Positions 47,058 through 55,882 of a DNA stretch of 64,000 bases are shown in pieces (the first letter of the stretch is position 1; each line of letters starts with the position of its first letter). A model generated the notes under the pieces. That model was not told the origin of the DNA. It did not search any database and saw only the letters and a list, made by a program, of their open reading frames with translations. A program made the translations under genes and the position numbers. The stretch covers positions 1-64,000 of the forward strand of contig JAUIGR010000009.1 in NCBI GenBank assembly GCA_030430025.1, in the 5' to 3' direction. The stretch is from Gammaproteobacteria bacterium. GTDB lineage: Bacteria > Pseudomonadota > Gammaproteobacteria > Xanthomonadales > Marinicellaceae.

Positions 47058-47954
47058 ATGGTTATTAATCCCAGTAAGCAGCAAACCCATAATCTTATGT
47101 CATTTGCATTTAGCTCGTTTGCAGATGATGTTACATCTTTGATTATTCCGCTTGAAGTATTGGCCTCATCAACACACTATCAAGAGCATTGGGGCGCGAC
47201 TCAGAGTGTAGCGTTTGAACAACATCCTTGGGGTCGCCAATGGCGGTCTGCAACTGAATTGGTATTGGCCTTTGAGCCTGATGTCAGTGACATTATGAGC
47301 ATGACAGAGTTTGTTTATCAACGAGCATTATCACAGGCCACCAATTTTGGTTATTTGAATTTGATCCGTACTTGGAATTATTTTCCTAGGATCAATGATA
47401 ATGAAGAGGGGTTGGAACGTTACCAACGTTTTTGTGTGGCGCGTCAGATGGTGCTTAACCAATTCCCTGTTTTTGAAAAACAAAATCCAGCCGCGACAGC
47501 CATTGGTAGTATGAGTGATGGTGTTTCTTTTGTATTCTTTTTTGCTCATACTTCTGGTTGTTGTATAGAAAATAACAGGCAAATTCCCGCTTGGCAGTAT
47601 CCAGAACAATACGCACCCAAGCAACCACGGTTCGCTCGTGCAATGATGTATCAGGGCTTGTTGATGTGCTCGGGCACGGCCAGTGTGGTTGGTCATGAGA
47701 CTCAACATGAAGGCGATTTTGAAGCCCAGTTTCATGAAACTCTAAAAAACATCAAGCAATTATTGTTGGAGGCTGGTCAGCCAACCTCATTAAGCCATGG
47801 TTTATTTCGGTTTTATATTCGTGATGTTGTTTTTATCGAAATATTAGAAGTGTTAGTTAAAAGTACGACCATAGAACATTATGTGATACTTTTAGGTTCT
47901 GTTTGTCGCACAAGCTTGTTGCTTGAATGTGAAGCGGTATTTCAAATAGAGTAA
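47058..47954 (+). CDS. Chorismatase-like protein (XanB2/FkbO/Hyg5 family)
   Basis: The wording L-I-R-T-W-N-Y-F-P-R-I-N, the phrase A-T-A-I-G, then R-F-A-R-A and the final G-T-A-S-V-V-G-H-E-T-Q-H-E-G-D match the chorismatase fold. Family members act on chorismate: XanB2 gives 3- and 4-hydroxybenzoate (for xanthomonadin and ubiquinone), FkbO gives a dihydroxycyclohexadiene product. The 298 residues are normal for the catalytic core. It stands alone, with no pigment cluster beside it here, so the product is not predictable. It is divergent from cysS and followed by the CRP-like gene. Confidence 0.85.
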   Translation: MVINPSKQQTHNLMSFAFSSFADDVTSLIIPLEVLASSTHYQEHWGATQSVAFEQHPWGRQWRSATELVLAFEPDVSDIMSMTEFVYQRALSQATNFGYLNLIRTWNYFPRINDNEEGLERYQRFCVARQMVLNQFPVFEKQNPAATAIGSMSDGVSFVFFFAHTSGCCIENNRQIPAWQYPEQYAPKQPRFARAMMYQGLLMCSGTASVVGHETQHEGDFEAQFHETLKNIKQLLLEAGQPTSLSHGLFRFYIRDVVFIEILEVLVKSTTIEHYVILLGSVCRTSLLLECEAVFQIE

Positions 47955-48024
47955 TTTAAAGGTACAATGGGTTATCGTGTTAAGGATTTGAGGCGTCACT
48001 CACTTGGTTTGAAAAGGAGGAAAT

Positions 48025-48756
48025 ATGACGAAGAAAAAAATTGAAAGTGCAGTTTTTGATGAATTGTATTTACAAGAGCGATTTCAGAATATTAATTTTT
48101 TTAAGCTTGATGTGGCGGCGCTCAATAGATTTCTGAGTTTTTGTCATTTACGTAAGTTTCCGACAAAAACCACTGTAATCAGACCTGGTGATTTAGCCAA
48201 TACTTTGTACTACATTGTTGAAGGGTCGGTAACTATTTCTTATGAAAATGAAGAAGGAAAAGAACTGATTTTGACCTATTTGAATAAGGGTGACTTCATT
48301 GGGGAAATGGGCTTGTTTATGAAAACTGAGCGGCGTGAAGTTTTGGTTCGTACACGAGCTAAGACTCAAGTTGCCGAGATTGGCTATGTTCGTTTGGGTC
48401 AACTACTTGAAAACGAGCTCAAAGAAGATGGTTTACATTTGCTTTACGCGATTGGTACACAACTGACTCATCGTTTGTTACAAACTTCGAGAAAAGTTCA
48501 TCGATTGGCCTTTCTGGATGTCACGGGACGTATTGCCCGTACGCTAATTGATTTATGTCAGGAGCCTAGTGCTTTATCTCATCCAGAAGGTACTCAGATC
48601 AAAATTTCTCGTCAAGAAATTTCTCGTATCGTTGGTTGTTCGAGAGAAATGGCCGGACGGGTATTAAAAGACCTAGAAGACCAAGGAAATTTGACGGTCA
48701 AAGGACACACCATCGTGGTCCTTCACGATCGTTCTGATGAACCGACAATCGATTAG
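48025..48756 (+). CDS. CRP/FNR-family regulator, Clp-like
   Basis: This cyclic-nucleotide-type regulator has a C-terminal helix-turn-helix (I-S-R-Q-E-I-S-R-I-V-G-C-S-R-E-M-A-G-R-V-L-K), with wording like Clp of Xanthomonas. The sensor pocket reads F-I-G-E-M-G-L-F then E-R-R-E-V-L-V-R, so the R-S pair that binds cAMP in CRP is changed to R-E. In Xanthomonas Clp a similar pocket responds to c-di-GMP, and cAMP binding seems unlikely here. The 243 residues are slightly longer than CRP at the N-terminus. A strong AAAGGAGG precedes the ATG. Confidence 0.9.
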   Translation: MTKKKIESAVFDELYLQERFQNINFFKLDVAALNRFLSFCHLRKFPTKTTVIRPGDLANTLYYIVEGSVTISYENEEGKELILTYLNKGDFIGEMGLFMKTERREVLVRTRAKTQVAEIGYVRLGQLLENELKEDGLHLLYAIGTQLTHRLLQTSRKVHRLAFLDVTGRIARTLIDLCQEPSALSHPEGTQIKISRQEISRIVGCSREMAGRVLKDLEDQGNLTVKGHTIVVLHDRSDEPTID

Positions 48757-48774
48757 TGGTCTGATGTTGATTGG

Positions 48775-49587
48775 TTAAGTTTTGTTAAAACACCAGTGCC
48801 AGGGTTCATAGATAATTCCGTGATGATTGTTTTTAGGATATGACAGTGAGAAACCATAGTTTTTCGCATGTTTCACCAGCCATTTAAAAGCCGAACTTTG
48901 ATCAAAGTCTATTTCAAGTACTGTGCTATCAGTTGATGTCAAGTCAATGGCACACCCCGTATGATGTTCTGAGTGACCTGGGGCGGTGTTGATCTTCAGT
49001 ATGTTATCCAGTGATTGACCTTTTTTAAGCTTATTTTTAATTAAGGTGCTTTGATATTTCGGACTGCGATAGGCTGAAACTACCAGTAATTTAATGTCGT
49101 TTTGGGTGGCGGCTTGTTGCATTTGATGCCAAGCTTTGGCTGCTTCTGGATGCATACGGGCGGGCCGATTGTAATAATCAAGGCCAATGTCAACCAGGCG
49201 ACATGCCGATGGATGATAAGGTGTTTTCAGTGTTTGCGTTTCTATCCCGAGTTGAGTATTCAATGTTTGGTATTGTGGTAGAGGGGTGGTGCCATTCCAT
49301 AGCATGTCATCCAAGTTATCTTCAAATCCGAGTTGTTTAAGAAAAACATAGCTGTGTTGATCAACTGGATTGGTGGAGGTGATTTGTTGTTGTCGATGAG
49401 CTTTTAACCATATAGAAGCAGCTTCTGTAGCTACACCCAGTCTCTGGGCTTCTGGAATCAGGTTAATAGTCAATTGACCATGTAAAAATCCAATTTGACC
49501 TAAAGTTTCACCAGATTTTTCTGTTATTGTCCACAGTTCGGCCGATTGTGCAATCAGATTCAGCCGCTCACTACTTAATTGACTCAT
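48775..49587 (-). CDS. VanY-type M15 D-Ala-D-Ala carboxypeptidase fused to a partial GNAT-like domain
   Basis: Residues 1 to about 88 read like the end of a GNAT acetyltransferase (R-L-G-V-A-T-E-A-A, then L-K-Q-L-G-F), but it is too short to be complete. Residues from about 120 form an M15B/VanY peptidase with zinc and catalytic motifs S-A-Y-R-S, G-H-S-E-H-H-T-G-C-A-I-D-L and E-P-W-H-W. Such enzymes trim peptidoglycan stem peptides. No signal peptide is seen, so the site of action is unclear. The end overlaps the next gene by 4 bp (with gfa). The fusion could be a real domain pair or a decayed acetyltransferase. Confidence 0.85.
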   Translation of the reverse strand: MSQLSSERLNLIAQSAELWTITEKSGETLGQIGFLHGQLTINLIPEAQRLGVATEAASIWLKAHRQQQITSTNPVDQHSYVFLKQLGFEDNLDDMLWNGTTPLPQYQTLNTQLGIETQTLKTPYHPSACRLVDIGLDYYNRPARMHPEAAKAWHQMQQAATQNDIKLLVVSAYRSPKYQSTLIKNKLKKGQSLDNILKINTAPGHSEHHTGCAIDLTSTDSTVLEIDFDQSSAFKWLVKHAKNYGFSLSYPKNNHHGIIYEPWHWCFNKT

Positions 49588-49988
49588 GGTTGATCCATTT
49601 CGGCTTGCGCTTGTTCCCAGTTTTGACCATCGAATGTTTTAATGACAGCCATATTAAAATCGAAATTCTTGAGACAGTGTGCATTGATGCTCCAGCTTTT
49701 TGGATGTGAGCGTGGTTGGTAGAACGATTTAACTCCACATACTGAGCAAAATAAATGATTAGCCTGTGCAGTATTGAATTGATAGCTGGTTAATTGATCT
49801 AAACCTTGTTGCAATTGAAAATCTTGATGTGGCACAAAAAGGTGTATGAAACCTGTCATACTACAGATTGAACAATTACATTGTAATAAAGGTTGAGTGA
49901 TATCAACCAGAGCCTCAAATTGGATGGCACCGCAATGACAGCCGCCATGTAAAAGTTTCTTTACTTGATTTTTTGAGTTCTCAGTCAT
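49584..49988 (-). CDS. GFA-family zinc protein
   Basis: The 134-residue protein has the GFA/CENP-V zinc-binding pattern G-C-H-C-G (C17, C19), C-N-C-S-I-C (C37, C39, C42) and C-S-V-C-G further on. Members were named for glutathione-dependent formaldehyde activation, but most are of unknown function. It overlaps the VanY-type gene by 4 bp and is divergent from yajC. No glutathione partner is beside it. Confidence 0.9.
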   Translation of the reverse strand: MTENSKNQVKKLLHGGCHCGAIQFEALVDITQPLLQCNCSICSMTGFIHLFVPHQDFQLQQGLDQLTSYQFNTAQANHLFCSVCGVKSFYQPRSHPKSWSINAHCLKNFDFNMAVIKTFDGQNWEQAQAEMDQP

Positions 49989-50046
49989 ATATCATGCTCC
50001 AATGTGGGATAATACCGCGATTTTAATCTTTGATACAGGATAAAAC

Positions 50047-50379
50047 ATGAACTTTTTCATCTCTGATGCAGCAGCACAGTCAGGTGCTCAACAACAAGGT
50101 GACCCAATGGTTACATTGCTATTTATGGTGGGGATATTTGCTGTGATGTATTTTTTGATGATTCGTCCTCAACAAAAGCGAATGAAAGCACATCAAGAAA
50201 TGGTTAATACATTAGCCGTAGGGGATGAGGTCATTTCCAATGGCGGTACTTTAGGTAAGGTCACCCTTGTTGATGAAACTTTCATTAAAATGGAAATCTC
50301 AGAAGGCCTCGAAATCCATGTGCAGCGGAGTGCTGTGGCTAAGGTATTGCCCAAAGGTACTATTAAATCATTGAAATAG
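50047..50379 (+). CDS. yajC: SecDF accessory subunit YajC
   Basis: The 110-residue protein has one transmembrane helix (about residues 24-42) and the R-P-Q-Q-K-R-M-K motif after it, typical of YajC. It is followed by secD and secF, the standard order. YajC associates with SecDF and the YidC insertase. The gene 11 nt downstream suggests one transcript. Confidence 0.95.
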   Translation: MNFFISDAAAQSGAQQQGDPMVTLLFMVGIFAVMYFLMIRPQQKRMKAHQEMVNTLAVGDEVISNGGTLGKVTLVDETFIKMEISEGLEIHVQRSAVAKVLPKGTIKSLK

Positions 50380-50389
50380 AGAGAAATTC

Positions 50390-52237
50390 ATGAATCGTTA
50401 TCCAGTGTGGAAGTATGTACTGATATTGGTTGTTATTGCTGTTGGTACTTTGTATGCACTACCTAATATTTATGGTCAAAGTCCTGTAGTACAAATCACT
50501 GCTGACAAAGGGGCTGCTATAGATGAAGCACAGTTTGTCCAGTTTGAAGATGCTTTGAAAACTGCCGGTGTAGCTTATGACAGTATTCAAAAAGATGGCG
50601 ATTCTGCGGTAATTAAGTTTACTGATCTCGATAGCCAGCGTGTTGGTCAGGATGTCTTAAAAGAATCTGTGAAAGGTTTCAGGACTGCCATGAATCTGAA
50701 GCCCAATGTGCCTAATTGGCTCGAAGGTTTGGGCGGTTCAGCGATGAATTTAGGCTTGGATTTGCGTGGTGGTGTTCATTTCTTACTTGAAGTTGATATG
50801 CAAGAAGCGGCTGAGAACAAACAAAAACAGCTGCGTTCTGATGCCACAGCTTTGTTATTCAAAGAAAAGATTCCCAAAAAAACCATACGTTGGATTGGTA
50901 ATGAGTTGCAAATAACCTTTAAATCTTCTGATTTGGTAGAGAAGGCTTATGATAAGTTGCGACAAGAATTGGTTGAACTGACATTTCGTTTTGAAACTGG
51001 ATCTGAAAATATCGTTATTGGTGCTTTGACAGAAAGTGTATTGAAGGATATTAAGGATAAAGCGATTGAGCAAAATTTGACTACCTTGCGTTCTCGTGTC
51101 AATGAGATTGGTGTTGCTGAGCCTATTGTTCAACGTCAGGGTATGGACCGCATCGTGGTGCAGCTGCCGGGCATTCAAGACACCACGGAAGCCAAACACA
51201 TTCTGGATGCTACTGCAACCTTGGAGTACCGTGCTACAGATATGGAAAACAACGCACAACAAGCTGCTAATTCTGGTCGTACACCGATAGGTTCTACTTT
51301 GTATTATGACCGTGACGGTCGCCCTGTCTTAGTTAAAGACCGCATTATTGCTACTGGCAATCAATTGATAGATGCCCAACAGACATTCGATCCACAAAAT
51401 GGCCGGCCAGCTGTCAGTGTGAAGCTGAATAGCATTGGTGCGTCAAGAATGCTTGATTTTACAAAAAACAATGTTGGCAAGTTGATGGCGGTGGTTTTTA
51501 AAGAGCGTGTCCCCTTAGGTAAAGATGAAAATGGTGTGATGCGTTACCGTGATAAGGCGGAAGTGATTTCAAATGCAACCATCAATGGTGTGTTTTCGAA
51601 CTCTTTCCTAACGACTGGATTAGATTCAGTACAAGAAGCCACTCAGTTAGCATTGTTGTTGCGTGCAGGTGCACTGGCTGCACCCGTACAGATCGTTGAA
51701 GAGCGAACTATTGGTCCTTCTTTAGGTCAAGATAACATTGATAAAGGTGTGTTATCTGTACAAATAGGTTTGGCGCTGGTACTGGTGTTTATGTTGATTT
51801 ATTACCGAATGTTCGGTGTGATTGCTAATGTCGCTTTGACAGTTAATATTGTATTGATGTTGGCAGTATTATCACTCTTTGGTGCGACGCTGACATTACC
51901 TGGCATTGCGGGTATTGTTTTGACTGTTGGTATGGCTGTTGACGCCAATGTATTGATTTTTGAGCGGATTAAGGAAGAGTTACGTGATGGCAATACTGTT
52001 CAGGGCAGTATTAAGTCTGGTTATGGTAAAGCCTTTTCTACCATCGCTGATGCCAATGTGACTACATTTATTGCAGCTGTTGTATTGTTTGCTTTTGGTA
52101 CTGGGCCAATTAAAGGTTTTGCGGTGACTTTAAGTGTCGGTATAGTGACTTCAATGTTTACAGCCATTATGGTATCAAGAGCCTTGGTGAATTTAATTTA
52201 TGGTCGCAAGAAAAAATTGCAATCAGTAGCGATATAA
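50390..52237 (+). CDS. secD: Protein translocase subunit SecD
   Basis: SecD uses the proton gradient to help proteins leave the Sec channel on the periplasmic side. It has an N-terminal helix, a large periplasmic domain with L-G-L-D-L-R-G-G-V-H-F and the P1 head, then five helices with the conserved D-A-N-V-L-I-F-E-R-I-K-E-E-L. The 615 residues are normal. It lies between yajC and secF. Confidence 0.97.
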   Translation: MNRYPVWKYVLILVVIAVGTLYALPNIYGQSPVVQITADKGAAIDEAQFVQFEDALKTAGVAYDSIQKDGDSAVIKFTDLDSQRVGQDVLKESVKGFRTAMNLKPNVPNWLEGLGGSAMNLGLDLRGGVHFLLEVDMQEAAENKQKQLRSDATALLFKEKIPKKTIRWIGNELQITFKSSDLVEKAYDKLRQELVELTFRFETGSENIVIGALTESVLKDIKDKAIEQNLTTLRSRVNEIGVAEPIVQRQGMDRIVVQLPGIQDTTEAKHILDATATLEYRATDMENNAQQAANSGRTPIGSTLYYDRDGRPVLVKDRIIATGNQLIDAQQTFDPQNGRPAVSVKLNSIGASRMLDFTKNNVGKLMAVVFKERVPLGKDENGVMRYRDKAEVISNATINGVFSNSFLTTGLDSVQEATQLALLLRAGALAAPVQIVEERTIGPSLGQDNIDKGVLSVQIGLALVLVFMLIYYRMFGVIANVALTVNIVLMLAVLSLFGATLTLPGIAGIVLTVGMAVDANVLIFERIKEELRDGNTVQGSIKSGYGKAFSTIADANVTTFIAAVVLFAFGTGPIKGFAVTLSVGIVTSMFTAIMVSRALVNLIYGRKKKLQSVAI

Positions 52238-52247
52238 GGAGATTGGC

Positions 52248-53219
52248 ATGAGTTTTTTAGCTAATATTTCGTTTGACTTTATGGGTAAGCAGAAGATTGC
52301 CATGATGCTTTCTTCTTTGTTGATTGTTATTTCGCTCGGCTCTTTATTCACCAAAGGTTTGAATTTTGGCCTTGATTTTACAGGTGGGACTGTTGTGGTC
52401 GTTCACTTTGATAGCGATGTTGTTGCATCTGAGATCAGAGATACCCTTGAGGATCAAGGTTTTTCTGATGCTGTAGTGAAGAACTTTGGCAGCAGCAAAG
52501 ACATAGAGATCACTTTGCCTCCTATGGATAAATCAATCCCTGTGGAAGATGGTGTAACTACAAGTGAAGAGAGTGATGAAGCTAAATTAAGTAATGCCAT
52601 TTTGTCTGTACTTCAACAAGTTGATGATTCTGTCCGTATTAGCAAGGCCGACTATGTGGGTTCTCAGGTAGGAGATGAACTGGTTGAACAGGGTTCACTG
52701 GCCATGTTATATGCCATCATTGGCATATTATTGTATGTGACTTTTCGGTTTGAATGGCGATTTTCATTAGGTGCAGTGACTGCTCTGGTTCACGATGTCA
52801 TTATTACGGCAGGTGTCTTTTCAATTTTTCAGGTTGAATTTGATTTAACTGTATTGGCCGCTTTGTTGGCAGTCATTGGTTATTCGCTCAATGACACCAT
52901 TGTTGTATTTGATCGTGTCCGTGAAAACTTTCGTGGCCTCAGGAAGAAAACAGCAAAAGAAGTGATGAATATTTCTATAGGGCAGACGCTATCCAGAACA
53001 GTCATCACTTCGCTGACTACAGTACTGGTGTTAGTTGCACTTTATGTTTTTGGTGGAGCGATGATTCATTCTTTTGCATATGCGTTGCTTGTTGGTGTGG
53101 TTGTTGGTACATATTCTTCGATTTTTGTGGCTAGCACCATGACTTTGGCTCTGGGTATCAGCAGAGAAGATTTAATCCCTGTCGAGAAGGAAGGTGCTGA
53201 CTTGAGCCATATTCCGTAA
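52248..53219 (+). CDS. secF: Protein translocase subunit SecF
   Basis: SecF pairs with SecD. It has the F-G-L-D-F-T-G-G-T motif near residue 35, a small periplasmic domain, and five helices with N-D-T-I-V-V-F-D-R-V-R-E-N-F. The 323 residues are normal. It starts 10 nt after the secD stop with a GGAG-type ribosome site. The next gene is convergent. Confidence 0.97.
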   Translation: MSFLANISFDFMGKQKIAMMLSSLLIVISLGSLFTKGLNFGLDFTGGTVVVVHFDSDVVASEIRDTLEDQGFSDAVVKNFGSSKDIEITLPPMDKSIPVEDGVTTSEESDEAKLSNAILSVLQQVDDSVRISKADYVGSQVGDELVEQGSLAMLYAIIGILLYVTFRFEWRFSLGAVTALVHDVIITAGVFSIFQVEFDLTVLAALLAVIGYSLNDTIVVFDRVRENFRGLRKKTAKEVMNISIGQTLSRTVITSLTTVLVLVALYVFGGAMIHSFAYALLVGVVVGTYSSIFVASTMTLALGISREDLIPVEKEGADLSHIP

Positions 53220-53264
53220 ATCATGTAAACATATTGTGCGGCAATTAAAATTAAAGTCTCTGAT

Positions 53265-55793
53265 TTATTGGCATGATGGGTTATCAGTTAATTGGATGAT
53301 TTGGTTGGTTAGATAAGCATTGGTTACGGTCATGATCGGACAGCTTAGTAATTCGTTGATTTTAATTTGATAATGTCCTGGTTTGAGTTGATCAATGCGG
53401 AACTGACCAAACCGATTGGTGCTGCCATCGGTTATTTTCGTACCTTCAAGGTTTTGTACTTCGAAATAGGTATCTGCAATGATCCTTGAATTTTGGTCAG
53501 TAATGGTGCCGTTAGCGCCGTAATATAATTGTGTTTCAAAGACAACGGAAGTGTTAGAACCAGCCGCTACTTCTACCCAAAAGGTATCTCTGACTGGTTC
53601 CATTTCAAGAGGTAAACTACTCCAGTCGAGTTTGACTTCGTAGATGCCTGGATCGATATAAGGAATGGTGAATCGATTCAATTCGCCGACTTGGGTTCTG
53701 ACCTGTCCATTGATCAATATTTTGATGTCATTGAACTCATAGTCAGTTCCTTCCGGTGATTTTATTTTTCCTGAAATTGAACCAGTGTTGTCTAAGGCTT
53801 GGTAATAGCCACCACGATAATAACCACCTTTACCTAGATTAAAATTAGCTATCATATTAATGCCAAGAATGGTATCTAGTTCATCATCAATTCGAGCAGT
53901 TATCGGATCCCGAAGCAATTGTGCACGGACCCTTAAGCCAGGAATGAATTCGTAATCGACAGAGGCCAGATAACCCATGTGATGTTCACCAGCCAGCAGG
54001 CCAATTGACCAACCCAATGACTGCAATCCAACACTGTTGTGAGTGAACATGGCTGATAATCTTTGTTGATCCTGATCAAAAGATTTACGATCTAGCCAGA
54101 GTACATCGAAACTATTTCTGGAGTTGACAGCATATCTCCAATGGATCGAGGTACTGCTGCTTTCGTTGGCGATGGCTGAGATGCGTTGTTTACGAGAAAT
54201 TTGCCAATAAGCTCGGTAAGAGTAGTCACCATTAAAATCAGGTCTGGCACTGAAAGCTAAGTTTTGAGTTGGTCTCCAAGAGACAGCGGGTAAGACAAAG
54301 TCAACATCTTGTTCAGCAAATTGATATTGACGAGCCAATACTGAGAAATCGAAATAAGTGTTAAACTGCCAACCGACTTCGGCTGAATAGTCATTGAATG
54401 ATGTTAAATCAGTGTCCATCCAATTATCTGGCCTGTATTGTGCTGAGGTACGATAAAACCAGTATTTACCTCGGTTACTTGACTGAATGCGCCAGGCATT
54501 GTCATTTTCATCTGCAGCCAAGTCAATCTCCCAAAAACCCAGTTTACCTAAGTACGTTTGGGAGCCAATCAAAGCTACATTGTGATTATCGATGGACTGT
54601 AAAATGCTTTCTATTACAAAATTACTATTGACTGCATATTGCGCTCGGGTATAAAAGAAGTTTTCTAATTCATTATTAGCTTGTTCAATTATATTACCAT
54701 TGAGTCCAGCGCCTGCTTGAAGTAATAGGGTTTTTTCAGGTAAATTTTGATTGGTGTTATAGCGACTGAAATCTATGATTTTTTCAGGAATACCTGAAGT
54801 ATTTGGAGCAAATACCCAGGCTTCAATTTTGACGTAGCTGCCAGTGGGTATTTTGATGTCACGAAAAATGAAAGTGTTATCTAACAATGCAATAGTCTCT
54901 GCTACTGGTACATCCTCGACTCTGAGTTCAACGACACCACCACCAATGCCTTCTCCCTTAAAGGTTCTGATGGGGCTTCTTGGATCACTGATGAGCTGAT
55001 TATTACTGACGTTTCTTAAGAATAAGTCAATGCCTTGGTTACTCCAAGCGATTTGTGCTCCAGTAAAATCTGTGCCCCCTAATAATGGGTTCAACGATAT
55101 GATTTGGTTGCCAAGCAGTAAACGATGTTTAGTTCTTGTTTGGACCCAAACATAATCTTCGAAATAAGGGTCATTATCAATATAATTAGAGGCTCTGAAT
55201 TGCCAAGCCCCACCCAATAATCGTCCACCCATTTCAGTTTCTGCGGTGGTACTTTGATTATTGTCATCTTCACGATAATAGTATTCATTCCTGATATATG
55301 CGATTGAATTATTGGCTGATTTGATGTCAGGAGTTTTTACCTTACCACTGGGTTTGATAGTGGCTTGTTCAATATTAGTAATCATATCCCACCATTTTGC
55401 TCGTGCTATGATGGCAAAGGTTTTTTTGTCGAGTGATAAATACATAGCCAGTTTATCTGATAAATGGGTCAGTGAGACCATCATTTGGCCATTGATTATA
55501 TAGGTGTCTAATTCAGCAATATGGGCTGTGCCGATCGCGGTTTCAATATGAATTTGTTGATTGGTGAATTGGTGTTTCAGCTTTAAAGCTGATAAGAAAT
55601 CGATTAAATGGATATATATTTGGTCATTGTCTTCGATGACTAAAATTTGTGCGTCTTTTTCGGTCCCATTGATAACAATGGGTGTGATGAGTGGTGGTGA
55701 TTGTGTTTCAATTTGACGTGACGCAGCTGTATTTGAATGGCAATAGCTGATATGGAATATTAATAAAACCCAAAATGCTATTTTGATCGGCAT
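53265..55793 (-). CDS. Divergent outer-membrane usher-like protein
   Basis: The 842-residue protein has a signal peptide (about 1-20). An N-terminal domain (about 35-150) leads to a barrel region with a plug-like segment (V-E-L-R-V-E-D-V-P, then F-I-F-R-D-I-K-I-P-T-G-S-Y at about 300-320) and many alternating strands. The C-terminus has two small beta domains (F-G-Q-F-R-I-D-Q-L-K-P-G-H-Y) and two late cysteines (L-L-S-C-P and P-S-C-Q), as in ushers. Identity with classical FimD/PapC-type ushers looks low. It is the last gene of a four-gene minus-strand locus with a PapD-like chaperone and likely pilin. An AGGAG site precedes the ATG. Usher function is probable but not proven. Confidence 0.75.
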   Translation of the reverse strand: MPIKIAFWVLLIFHISYCHSNTAASRQIETQSPPLITPIVINGTEKDAQILVIEDNDQIYIHLIDFLSALKLKHQFTNQQIHIETAIGTAHIAELDTYIINGQMMVSLTHLSDKLAMYLSLDKKTFAIIARAKWWDMITNIEQATIKPSGKVKTPDIKSANNSIAYIRNEYYYREDDNNQSTTAETEMGGRLLGGAWQFRASNYIDNDPYFEDYVWVQTRTKHRLLLGNQIISLNPLLGGTDFTGAQIAWSNQGIDLFLRNVSNNQLISDPRSPIRTFKGEGIGGGVVELRVEDVPVAETIALLDNTFIFRDIKIPTGSYVKIEAWVFAPNTSGIPEKIIDFSRYNTNQNLPEKTLLLQAGAGLNGNIIEQANNELENFFYTRAQYAVNSNFVIESILQSIDNHNVALIGSQTYLGKLGFWEIDLAADENDNAWRIQSSNRGKYWFYRTSAQYRPDNWMDTDLTSFNDYSAEVGWQFNTYFDFSVLARQYQFAEQDVDFVLPAVSWRPTQNLAFSARPDFNGDYSYRAYWQISRKQRISAIANESSSTSIHWRYAVNSRNSFDVLWLDRKSFDQDQQRLSAMFTHNSVGLQSLGWSIGLLAGEHHMGYLASVDYEFIPGLRVRAQLLRDPITARIDDELDTILGINMIANFNLGKGGYYRGGYYQALDNTGSISGKIKSPEGTDYEFNDIKILINGQVRTQVGELNRFTIPYIDPGIYEVKLDWSSLPLEMEPVRDTFWVEVAAGSNTSVVFETQLYYGANGTITDQNSRIIADTYFEVQNLEGTKITDGSTNRFGQFRIDQLKPGHYQIKINELLSCPIMTVTNAYLTNQIIQLTDNPSCQ

Positions 55794-55882
55794 TCAGTTT
55801 CGCTCCTGACATCATCTATTGGTAACTGTTTTGAGCTGATATTCAAGCTCAATAATAGTACGTTTAAATCTAATATTCATGA

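Noticed and set aside
47331-47735. 134-codon minus-strand frame opposite the chorismatase gene
   Set aside because: The plus-strand gene shows clear family motifs through this stretch; the antisense frame does not.
50855-51262. 135-codon minus-strand frame opposite secD
   Set aside because: It is antisense to conserved secD sequence, with no family-like wording.
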